Source: Myxococcales bacterium
GTDB lineage: Bacteria; Myxococcota; Polyangia; Fen-1088
Direction: 5' to 3'
Length of the DNA stretch: 11,594 nucleotides
Assembly: GCA_003155465.1 (NCBI GenBank)
Contig: PMCR01000124.1
Coordinates: 5,801 to 17,394 of the forward strand
The translations under genes and the position numbers were made by a program. Shown in pieces: positions 4,989-11,594 of the stretch. The stretch's first letter is position 1, and each line of letters opens with the position of its first letter. The notes under the pieces are model-generated. The model saw only the letters and a program-made list of their open reading frames with translations. It was not told the DNA's origin and made no database searches.

Positions 4989-7493
4989 TCAGAATCGTTC
5001 ATCGGAGAATCGCCCCGAGCTTCCAGCGCGGAAGAGAGGCGGCAGCGTGCCCCGTTTCAGAGGCATGAGCCGGCTGCCCGGCTTTTCCGGCGTGGCTGGC
5101 ACGCCCTTTTCGGGGTCAGCCCGCACAAAGATGACCCCAGGTGGCGGTTCGAAGTCGCGCACCGGGACCGAGCGCAGGGCCTCCTGCATGTAGGAAAGCC
5201 AGATCGGCAGGGCCACCTGACCGCCTGTCGCGTCGTGGCCGATGGGCTTGAAGTCGTCGCGGCCGACCCAGACGCCGCACAGCAACTCGGGCACGAAACC
5301 GAAGAACCAGGCGTCCCGATAGTTGGTTGAAGTCCCGGTTTTGCCTGCGGCTGGCCTGCCCAACTCGCGCGCTTTCTTGCCCGTGCCGACCTCGACCACA
5401 CCCTTCATCAGATCAGTCACGACGTAGGCGGTCTCGGGAGACAAGCGGTCTTCACGTGGTGCGGGGGCGGTGTGATCCTCCAGGACGCGGCCGTCGGCGT
5501 CCACGATCTTGACGATGAACAGCGGCGTGACCAGCTTGCCGCCTGCCGGGAAAGCGGCGAGCCCGTACGCGACCTCTTGCAGGGTCAGGTCAGGGGTACC
5601 GAGCGCGAGCGAAAGCGAGTGGGGCAGCTTGGAGGTGATACCCAGGCGGCGCATGACATCGATGACGGCGTCGACCCCGATCTGGGCGACAAGCTGGGCG
5701 GAGATGGTGTTGATGCTCTTGGCTAGCGCCGTACGCAGGGTCACCGGACCCAGGTAATCCGGCTTGTAGTTGTGAGGCGACCACATTCCGGAGACGGTCT
5801 TGAACTTGATGGGCGCGTCCCACTTGATGGTGAGCGGGGTGAAGCCGTGGTCGATGGCGGCCGCGTAGACAAACGGCTTGATGGCCGAGCCGATCTGACG
5901 GTGCGCCTGGGTGGCGCGGTTGAATTGGCTCTTGCCGTAGTCGTAGCCGCCCACCATGGAAACCAGGTGGCCGTTGGATGGATCGAGGGCGACCAGAGCG
6001 CCCTGGACAGTGGGCGCGCTGGCCAGGTGGGCGAGAAACTCCTCGCGGTGGCCGTGCCCGCTGCCACCCTGGGTGCGAAGATACACGGGCAGCACATCCC
6101 CGGTCCCCAGACGCTCGCCGCGCGGGCCTGCCCAGGCCAGGGCCTGCGCTTCGCTGGCCGGGTCGAGGGGAACGACCAGGCCCCCGGACGCGACCACGAC
6201 CTTCTTGCCCAAACTGGTCAACACGGCTGCATAGATGGTGTCTGGATCGGTGTCGAATAGAGGCGCATCGCGATTCTTCGCCGCGCGCCGGCGCTGCGCC
6301 CAGGCCTCGCCCGCGGCGAACCTGGCCGCGGAGTCGGGCAGGTTCGCGCCCGGCTTGGTCGCGTCCACCGTCGCGGCGGGCGGGTCGGGCATGGCCATGA
6401 GAAAGGGGGACTGCTCCTCGTCTAGGACGAAGCCTCCAGGTCCCACGGGACGCGGCTGTCCGGTGGCAAGCTGGCGGCGTTGTTCGACGTCCAGGTGGGC
6501 GATGGGCCCGTCGAACCCGAGGCGTCGCTGCAGGTCCTCCAGACCGCGGCGCAGGGCGGACTCGGCGGCCCGCTGCCGGCGCATGTCCAGGGTGGTGTAG
6601 ATGCGGAAGCCACGGCGCAGAAGATCCTCGTCGCCAAAGCGTTCGGCCACATGCTTGCGCACCGCTTCGACGAAGTATGGGGCGGCCACATTGGTCATGG
6701 CACGGGTGTGGGCGACTAGCATCAACGGCTCGTTGGCCGCGGTCTCGGCCTGCGCCGCGGTGATGAAACTCAATTCCCGCATCTGGTCGAGCACGTACTG
6801 CTGGCGGATGCGGGCGCGGGCGAAGTCGCGCAGGGGCGTGATGTTGCCGGGCGCTTTGGGCAAAGCGGCCAGCATGGCAGCCTCGGCCACGGTGAGATCG
6901 GCCACGCTCTTGCCAAAGTAGGCCGTGGCGGCTGACGCCAGCCCATAGGCGCCATGGCCCAGGTACACGTGGTTGAGGTAGATGCCGAGAATCTGGTTCT
7001 TGCTCAGGCGCTTCTCGATGCGAAAGGCGAGCAGTGCCTCACGCACCTTGCGCGCCAGCGAGCGCTCCTGGCCGACGATTAGGATCTTCGCCACCTGTTG
7101 CGTGATGCTGGACCCCCCTTGCACCACCTGGCGTGCACGCAGGTTGGCCCAGGCCGCGCGCAGGACGCCCAGATAGTCGACGCCGCCATGCTTGTAGAAG
7201 CGGCCGTCCTCGGCGGCGACAAATGCCTTGCGAACCAGGTCCGGCACCTGCTCGATGGGCAGAAGCACCCGCTTCTCCACGAAGAACTCGCCGATGAGCT
7301 CGCCGTCGGCGCTCCAGATCTGGCTGGCGCGGATGGGTTGGTAGTCGGTCACCGCGCTCAGGTTGGCGGGCAGGTCGGATTCGAACTGGCGATACACCCA
7401 ATAGCCCAGGCCAGCGGCCAAACACACCAAGCCCAAGCCCAGGCCGCCGACAATACGTAGACTGGAACGTAGGACCATGCGAGGGCGAGACAT
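4989..7493 (-). CDS. mrcA: Class A penicillin-binding protein, PBP1a type
   Basis: This bifunctional enzyme polymerises lipid II into glycan strands and cross-links their peptides, anchored in the inner membrane and acting in the periplasm. Length 834 residues matches E. coli PBP1a (850). A membrane anchor lies at about 10-34. The glycosyltransferase domain (about 60-240) has the catalytic motif AAEDGRFYKHGG with Glu95, then GGSSITQQ and the LNHVYLGHGAYG motif. An OB-like insert region lies at about 390-500. The transpeptidase domain has SAIK (Ser536 nucleophile, Lys539), SIN (593-595) and KTGT (718-721); all key residues are present. The tail is Pro-rich. The ATG at 7493 has AAGGA about ten bases upstream. 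The gene is divergent from the TPR protein gene, with a 104-base gap, and lies 376 bases upstream of the motor operon on the same strand. The symbol is by family resemblance; ponA is a synonym used in other species. Confidence 0.95.
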   Translation of the reverse strand: MSRPRMVLRSSLRIVGGLGLGLVCLAAGLGYWVYRQFESDLPANLSAVTDYQPIRASQIWSADGELIGEFFVEKRVLLPIEQVPDLVRKAFVAAEDGRFYKHGGVDYLGVLRAAWANLRARQVVQGGSSITQQVAKILIVGQERSLARKVREALLAFRIEKRLSKNQILGIYLNHVYLGHGAYGLASAATAYFGKSVADLTVAEAAMLAALPKAPGNITPLRDFARARIRQQYVLDQMRELSFITAAQAETAANEPLMLVAHTRAMTNVAAPYFVEAVRKHVAERFGDEDLLRRGFRIYTTLDMRRQRAAESALRRGLEDLQRRLGFDGPIAHLDVEQRRQLATGQPRPVGPGGFVLDEEQSPFLMAMPDPPAATVDATKPGANLPDSAARFAAGEAWAQRRRAAKNRDAPLFDTDPDTIYAAVLTSLGKKVVVASGGLVVPLDPASEAQALAWAGPRGERLGTGDVLPVYLRTQGGSGHGHREEFLAHLASAPTVQGALVALDPSNGHLVSMVGGYDYGKSQFNRATQAHRQIGSAIKPFVYAAAIDHGFTPLTIKWDAPIKFKTVSGMWSPHNYKPDYLGPVTLRTALAKSINTISAQLVAQIGVDAVIDVMRRLGITSKLPHSLSLALGTPDLTLQEVAYGLAAFPAGGKLVTPLFIVKIVDADGRVLEDHTAPAPREDRLSPETAYVVTDLMKGVVEVGTGKKARELGRPAAGKTGTSTNYRDAWFFGFVPELLCGVWVGRDDFKPIGHDATGGQVALPIWLSYMQEALRSVPVRDFEPPPGVIFVRADPEKGVPATPEKPGSRLMPLKRGTLPPLFRAGSSGRFSDERF

Positions 7494-7597
7494 TCGCTTC
7501 TTTTCCTTTGGTTCATATGAGGCGGTGCGGGGAAGTCGTCAATATTTCAGCCACGTGAAAAACTTGCACTCCGACGGGAAGCTCCGAGTATTGGATC

Positions 7598-9448
7598 ATG
7601 GGCTGGTTCTCCGGCCGCACACCCATGTGGTACGCGGCAACTGTCACTTTTTCCCTCTGGGCGCCGGGCGTGGCGGCGGCTACGCGAGACATGCGTCCGG
7701 ATCCTCGTCCCGATGGCCACGCAGGCCCGCCCGAGGCCGAGGCGCGGGGTGACAGCCGCGCGGAGCCTACCGTTCAGCGCGAGACCTTCGTGGTCGAGCT
7801 GTTCAAGAACGCCAATGGCTATCGCGCCCTCGACTACTTGGAAACCGGACTACCCGCGCTGGTGGCCGAGCGTCTTGGTCACCTGGCGCCTCTCAAGTTC
7901 GCGGGCAGCGAGACCCTGTTCGGTCGTGCGCCGGCAGTCACGCCGCGCTGGACAGTGAGCGGCGAATTCGTGCGGCGACCCGACTGGAAGATCGCGGTCA
8001 CGGTTCGGATCAATGGATCGGGCGGCGCATCTGACGCCGTGGAAGCGACCCGCATCGGGGGCAAGGACGGCGCCGCCGCGGTCGCGGTCGAAGCGGCGCT
8101 GGCGGCCTTTCGCAAGGCGCTTGGCGATCGGGCGCCGGCTGCCAAGCCCGCGGTCAGTCAGCGGTTCGGCCGCGATCCCTACGCCTTCGTGCTCTACGGT
8201 CGGGGCGTGGCAAGCTACCTGGGGCTGGGCGGCCGCCACCGCAGCCAGGAAGAGGCCATCAAGATCCTTGGCCGCTCGCTGGTCATCGATCCCAAGGTTC
8301 CTGAAACCCGCCGCTTTCTTGGCGCCATTCATCTAGAGAACGGGCGGCCCGGCCATGCGCGCGCCATGTGGTCAGTGGCCATCGAGGCACGCCCCGACTA
8401 CCTGCCCGCCCTGGCAGGGCTGGCTGCCTTGGACCGCAACGAGGGCTCGGCAGCCGCGCGCGATCGCTATGCGCGCCTGGTGGAACTGGATCCCGCGGAT
8501 CTGGACATGCGTCGGGCCTACGGTGAGGTATTGGCCGAGGCCGGGCAGCTTGCGCAAGCCCAAGCAGAGTTGAACAAGGTTCTGGAGGCTTCACCCGACG
8601 ACCTGCGGGCGCGCCGGGCACTGGCCCTGGTGCTGGCCTCGCGGCGGGCTGGCCCGGAGCTGGTGGCGGATCTGGAGGAACTGGTGCGCCTGCAGCCCGA
8701 CAGCGTCGACGCGCGAATGGACCTGGGCGCGGCCTACCTGGGCGTGGGCAAGCGCAGCGAGGCAGAGGCAGTCTACGACGAGGTTCTGCGCCGCCGTCCG
8801 CGCGCCGCGGCCGCTTTGAAGTTGTGCGGCGATCTGGCGCGCGCGCGCGGCGATTTGAGGAAGGCGTCTTCGCTCTACGGCAAGCTGCGCTGGATTGCGC
8901 CCAATGACCCCAGGCCGGCGTTCTTGCTGGGAACCGCCTTTTACGATGCGGGAAACCTGAACGCAGCCGAGCGGTGGTTCACCGAGGCGTCGAAGTACCC
9001 AGGCATGCTGGGCGAGGCCTACGGCAATCTGGGCGTGATTGCCCTGCGGCGGGACCAGCCCAAAGAAGCGCAGTGGTTCTTGAGTCGTGCAGCCAAGCGG
9101 CGGCCGCAGAAGGCCCTGGTGCGATACAACTATGCGCTGGCGCTTTTCTCTAACAATCGGCCCGAGGATGCGCTCAACCAGCTACACGCGGCCCAGGGGC
9201 TGGAGCCGAACGACGCCGTCACCCACTTCTTCACCGGCGTGGTGGCGCTGCGGGTCGGCCTTGTGCCCGAGGCCGAGCGTTGTTTCCGTGAGGCACTGCG
9301 CTTGGATCCGCAAAATGAAGACGCGCGTCACAACCTGGCCCTGCTGGAACCCCTGGTGAGGTCGACGCGTGAGGAGCGGCTGTCCCTGGGCGAGGCGGGA
9401 ATGGCGCCTGCGCACCCGGCACGAGTGGACATCGAGAAAGGGCCGTGA
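7598..9448 (+). CDS. Exported TPR protein with TolB/FlgO-like N-terminal domain
   Basis: This 616-residue protein begins with a likely signal peptide (hydrophobic run about 10-28, ending PGVAAA), so the mature protein is probably periplasmic. Residues about 60-205 read like the TolB/FlgO-type domain found ahead of TPR arrays: ELFKNANGYRALDYLETGL is followed by TVSGEFVRRPDWKIAVTVRI. Residues about 212-585 form some ten to eleven tetratricopeptide repeats of about 34 residues, for example PGHARAMWSVAIEARPDYLPAL and PEAERCFREALRLDP, a scaffold for protein contacts. No enzyme motif is visible. The start at 7598 is uncertain: neither it nor the ATG at 7625 has a good ribosome-binding site, and the latter would also leave a signal peptide. 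It faces away from the PBP gene and is followed after 146 bases by an ABC exporter gene. The function is unknown; an envelope assembly role is inference. Confidence 0.85.
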   Translation: MGWFSGRTPMWYAATVTFSLWAPGVAAATRDMRPDPRPDGHAGPPEAEARGDSRAEPTVQRETFVVELFKNANGYRALDYLETGLPALVAERLGHLAPLKFAGSETLFGRAPAVTPRWTVSGEFVRRPDWKIAVTVRINGSGGASDAVEATRIGGKDGAAAVAVEAALAAFRKALGDRAPAAKPAVSQRFGRDPYAFVLYGRGVASYLGLGGRHRSQEEAIKILGRSLVIDPKVPETRRFLGAIHLENGRPGHARAMWSVAIEARPDYLPALAGLAALDRNEGSAAARDRYARLVELDPADLDMRRAYGEVLAEAGQLAQAQAELNKVLEASPDDLRARRALALVLASRRAGPELVADLEELVRLQPDSVDARMDLGAAYLGVGKRSEAEAVYDEVLRRRPRAAAALKLCGDLARARGDLRKASSLYGKLRWIAPNDPRPAFLLGTAFYDAGNLNAAERWFTEASKYPGMLGEAYGNLGVIALRRDQPKEAQWFLSRAAKRRPQKALVRYNYALALFSNNRPEDALNQLHAAQGLEPNDAVTHFFTGVVALRVGLVPEAERCFREALRLDPQNEDARHNLALLEPLVRSTREERLSLGEAGMAPAHPARVDIEKGP

Positions 9449-9479
9449 GGGGGCGGCAGGGGGGCACAGGGGCCATCCC

Positions 9480-9503
9480 GTAGGGGCGACCGGCGGCCGC
9501 CCC
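9480..9503. repeat. Dispersed hairpin element, copy 2
   Basis: GTAGGGGCGACC at 9480-9491 repeats copy 1 exactly over 12 bases. GGGGCGACC (9483-9491) pairs with GGCCGCCCC (9495-9503) across a GGC loop, with one A-C mismatch. It lies 32 bases after the TPR gene stop and 92 bases before the chosen ABC exporter start. The rest of the 146-base gap (9449-9594) shows no promoter I would defend. Confidence 0.5.
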
Positions 9504-9594
9504 CAATCCTTCCCAGCAGTTGGGACCGCGCCCGAACCCGTCGGTGCGAAGGTCGAGCGCAGTCGCGGCGAGACTGGTGCACAATAGCGCCATC

Positions 9595-11382
9595 ATGCGG
9601 CCCGCCCGGCAAACCATATCTCGCGCCGTGGGGAGCTATCTTCGGCGCATCGCCGTGCACCGGCGTCCCCTGGCCAAGATCCTGGTACTTTTCCCCATCA
9701 AGCACGCGGCGTTTCTCTTCTATCCGATCCTCATCAAACTCATCATCGACCGCTTTATTCCGGCGCGCCGGCTGGACTTGATCTTCGGCACTCTCGGCGT
9801 GGTCACCCTGCTGGGGGTCCTCAACTACTTCTGCCACCGCGCCTATACCGTGTGCGAGACCACCATCACCAAGGGTGTCTCGCGGAATTTGCGCAATCAG
9901 ATCGTGGAGAAGCTCCAGATTCTGTCGTTGCAGTATCACGCCAGCCACGAGAGCGGGCGCTTTGTATCGAAGCTGCTGGTCGACGTGGAACGAACCGAGC
10001 GGTTTGCCGAGATGCTGTTCAACACGCTGCTGGCGTCAGTGATCACCGTCGTGTTCTCGGTGGCGGTGCTGGCGGCCGACAACTGGAAGATGCTGTTGTT
10101 CTACCTCCTGTGCATTCCGTTCTATCTGGCGGTCTACCGCTATTTCAACGTGCGGTTCGGCCGATTGCAGCGCGCGGCCCGCATGGCCAACGAGGACCTC
10201 AGCCATTCCATCAGCGAGTTCATCCAGACCTCGTTTTTGAGCAAGCTCCACGGCGAGGAGGAGTTCGAACGCAAGCGCATCGACGAACGCAGCATCGACA
10301 TCATCCAGCGACAGAAATCCATCCGCAAGACAATCGCCTCGTTTGGCATCATCACGGTGACGTTCTCGCAGGTGTTCACTATGCTGATTGTCGCCGTGTG
10401 CGCGACCCTGGTGATGCGCGGCGAAATGCTTATCGGATCGCTCGTGCTGTTTCTTGCCTACATCACCCAGCTTACCAACACGGTCACCAACATCATCAAC
10501 CAGTTCCCCACCATCACCGAGTTCGCCGAATCCGTCTATTCAATCCACGAGGTGCTCGACGCTTCGGAAGAGGAGCACGGGAAAGAGAAGCCCGCCGCCA
10601 TTGACGGGCAGCTGGAATTCCAGGCGGTCGATTTCTCCTACGACAGCGGGCCGCAGGTTTTTGCCGGCCTTTCGGTTGTGCTGGAGCGCGGTGCCACCAT
10701 CGCGCTGGTGGGCGCCTCCGGTTCGGGCAAGACGACCTTCGTCAACCTGGCCCTGGGTTTGGTGCAGCCTCAGCGGGGTCGCATTCTCCTCGACGGACGC
10801 GACCTGCGCGGCCTGGACATGCGCCACGTGCGCAAGCAGGTCGGCGTGGTCACGCAAGAGCCCATTATCTTTCGGGGAACGGTCTACGAGAACATCGCGC
10901 ACGGCCGCGAGGATTACGACAAGGAGGCTGTGCAGGAGGCGGCCCGGCGAGCCAACGCGCACGATTTCATCGCCGCGCTGCCCGATGGGTACGACACCGT
11001 GGTCGGGGAGCGCGGGGCCACGCTGTCGGGCGGGCAGAAGCAGCGCATCGCCATAGCCCGTACGATCTTCCGCCGGCCGGCCATACTGGTCCTCGACGAG
11101 GCCACCTCGGCCCTGGATGCGGAGGCGGAGCGGGAGGTGCAAAAAGGGATCGACGGTCTGCTCGGGGGCCAGACCACGATTGTGATTGCGCACCGACTCA
11201 GCACTATCTTCAAGGCGGACCGTATCCTGGTGTTCGACAATGGACACATCGCGGAATCAGGCACGCACGACGAACTGATTGACCGGCGTGGCCTCTATGC
11301 CAACCTGCTGCAGGTACAGATGGGGCTCGACGAGCACACCATCGGAATCCTGAAGCAGGCGGGACATCGCGGCGTCCGTTGA
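9595..11382 (+). CDS. ABC exporter half-transporter (permease fused to ATPase)
   Basis: This 595-residue protein is a homodimer- or heterodimer-forming exporter that uses ATP to move lipids, drugs or peptides out across the inner membrane. The N-terminal half (about 20-300) has about six membrane helices of the type 1 exporter fold. The ATPase half (about 340-580) has Walker A GASGSGKTT (373-381), the signature LSGGQ (477-481), Walker B ending Asp501 with catalytic Glu502, the D-loop SALD, and the switch His533, so it looks fully active. The start at 9595 is chosen because it gives the usual exporter N-terminus; it lacks a clear ribosome-binding site. A TTG at 9520 would add 25 residues that do not look like exporter sequence. 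Overall it resembles MsbA-like lipid exporters, but substrate cannot be read from sequence. It follows the TPR gene by 146 bases on the same strand; co-transcription is possible. Confidence 0.93.
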   Translation: MRPARQTISRAVGSYLRRIAVHRRPLAKILVLFPIKHAAFLFYPILIKLIIDRFIPARRLDLIFGTLGVVTLLGVLNYFCHRAYTVCETTITKGVSRNLRNQIVEKLQILSLQYHASHESGRFVSKLLVDVERTERFAEMLFNTLLASVITVVFSVAVLAADNWKMLLFYLLCIPFYLAVYRYFNVRFGRLQRAARMANEDLSHSISEFIQTSFLSKLHGEEEFERKRIDERSIDIIQRQKSIRKTIASFGIITVTFSQVFTMLIVAVCATLVMRGEMLIGSLVLFLAYITQLTNTVTNIINQFPTITEFAESVYSIHEVLDASEEEHGKEKPAAIDGQLEFQAVDFSYDSGPQVFAGLSVVLERGATIALVGASGSGKTTFVNLALGLVQPQRGRILLDGRDLRGLDMRHVRKQVGVVTQEPIIFRGTVYENIAHGREDYDKEAVQEAARRANAHDFIAALPDGYDTVVGERGATLSGGQKQRIAIARTIFRRPAILVLDEATSALDAEAEREVQKGIDGLLGGQTTIVIAHRLSTIFKADRILVFDNGHIAESGTHDELIDRRGLYANLLQVQMGLDEHTIGILKQAGHRGVR

Positions 11383-11428
11383 GCTTGACCTCTTGCGAAC
11401 TGAGCTTGTCGCAGAACACGGCCCCGCG

Positions 11429-11462
11429 CTGTCACCAGTGCCTGTCACCAGTGCCTGTCACC
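11429..11462. repeat. 13-base tandem repeat, about 2.6 copies
   Basis: CTGTCACCAGTGC occurs at 11429-11441 and 11442-11454, and its first eight bases again at 11455-11462. It lies 46 bases after the ABC exporter stop. The copies are identical, which suggests recent duplication by slippage. No coding or regulatory role is evident. Confidence 0.75.
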
Positions 11463-11539
11463 GCCTTCCGCCTGTGTGCCATGCTCACGCGCCTGGCCCA
11501 CATGGGCGACCGGCCTTCCGGGCCAGCGCAGATCGGCCA

Positions 11540-11594
11540 GCGTGCGCGTGAGCGTGAGCGGTAGCGTGAGCGTGAGCGGTAGCGTGAGCGGTAG
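11540..11594. repeat. GCGTGAGCGGTA tandem repeat, runs off the window
   Basis: The window ends in a tandem array built from the hexamer GCGTGA and the 12-base unit GCGTGAGCGGTA, with three GCGGTAG endings in the last 40 bases. The array continues past the right edge, so its full length is unknown. The 11383-11594 stretch as a whole holds no gene I can support. It consists of spacer plus this array and the 13-base repeat. Confidence 0.75.

Noticed and set aside
4742..5002. Small minus- and plus-strand frames in the GC-rich gap
   Set aside because: They cover hairpins and repeats, overlap the PBP end and show no domain or ribosome-binding site.
7513..7542. Promoter for the PBP gene (TTGACG, 18-base gap, ATATGA on the minus strand)
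   Set aside because: The -10 match is poor and the predicted start would fall inside the ribosome-binding site.
7564..7594. Promoter for the TPR gene (TTGCAC then TATTGG)
   Set aside because: The spacing is 19 bases and the -10 box is weak; it leaves almost no leader before the ATG at 7598.
9520..9594. TTG-initiated 25-residue extension of the ABC exporter
   Set aside because: The added residues are Arg/Pro-rich, have no ribosome-binding site and do not resemble exporter N-termini.

Overview
The window looks like chromosomal DNA from a GC-rich Gram-negative bacterium. Myxococcota (the former Deltaproteobacteria) is the best guess. The grounds are the high GC with strong third-position GC bias, an outer-membrane OmpA-type protein, a one-TolQ/two-TolR gene set of the kind common in myxobacteria, a large TPR protein, and many GC-rich intergenic repeats. 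No rRNA, tRNA, CRISPR array, integrase or transposase was recognised. The taxonomic call is inference from gene style, not from a marker gene.

Layout, left to right. (1) 1-215, minus: the 5' part of a small charged helical protein of unknown function, running off the window. (2) 350-2536, plus: a 728-residue exported protein with a Pro/Ala-rich linker, a probable outer-membrane beta-barrel, two carboxypeptidase-regulatory-like beta-sandwich repeats and a C-terminal OmpA-like domain with an altered peptidoglycan-binding pocket. (3) 2537-2774: the gap between convergent genes, with a small dispersed hairpin element and a heptanucleotide repeat array. (4) 4612 down to 2775, minus: a three-gene proton-channel motor operon, TolQ/ExbB then ExbD-a then ExbD-b, with a good sigma-70-type promoter at 4718-4745. 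(5) 4746-4988: a GC-rich, hairpin-rich intergenic stretch. (6) 4989-7493, minus: a class A penicillin-binding protein (PBP1a type). (7) 7598-9448, plus, divergent from it: an exported TPR protein with a TolB/FlgO-like N-terminal domain. (8) 9595-11382, plus: an ABC exporter half-transporter. (9) 11383-11594: gene-free end with two families of short tandem repeats.

The common theme is the cell envelope: peptidoglycan synthesis (PBP1a), a peptidoglycan- or outer-membrane-linked OmpA protein, a proton-motive-force motor of the Tol/Exb/Agl class, and a lipid- or drug-type ABC exporter. The motor has two different ExbD subunits that both keep the channel aspartate, as in the AglR-AglQ-AglS gliding motor of Myxococcus. 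A link between the motor and the convergent OmpA protein is possible but rests on proximity only. I found no clear evidence of an entirely new system. The points most worth a second look are the modified OmpA pocket, the cysteine-rich ExbD-a, and the intergenic repeats.
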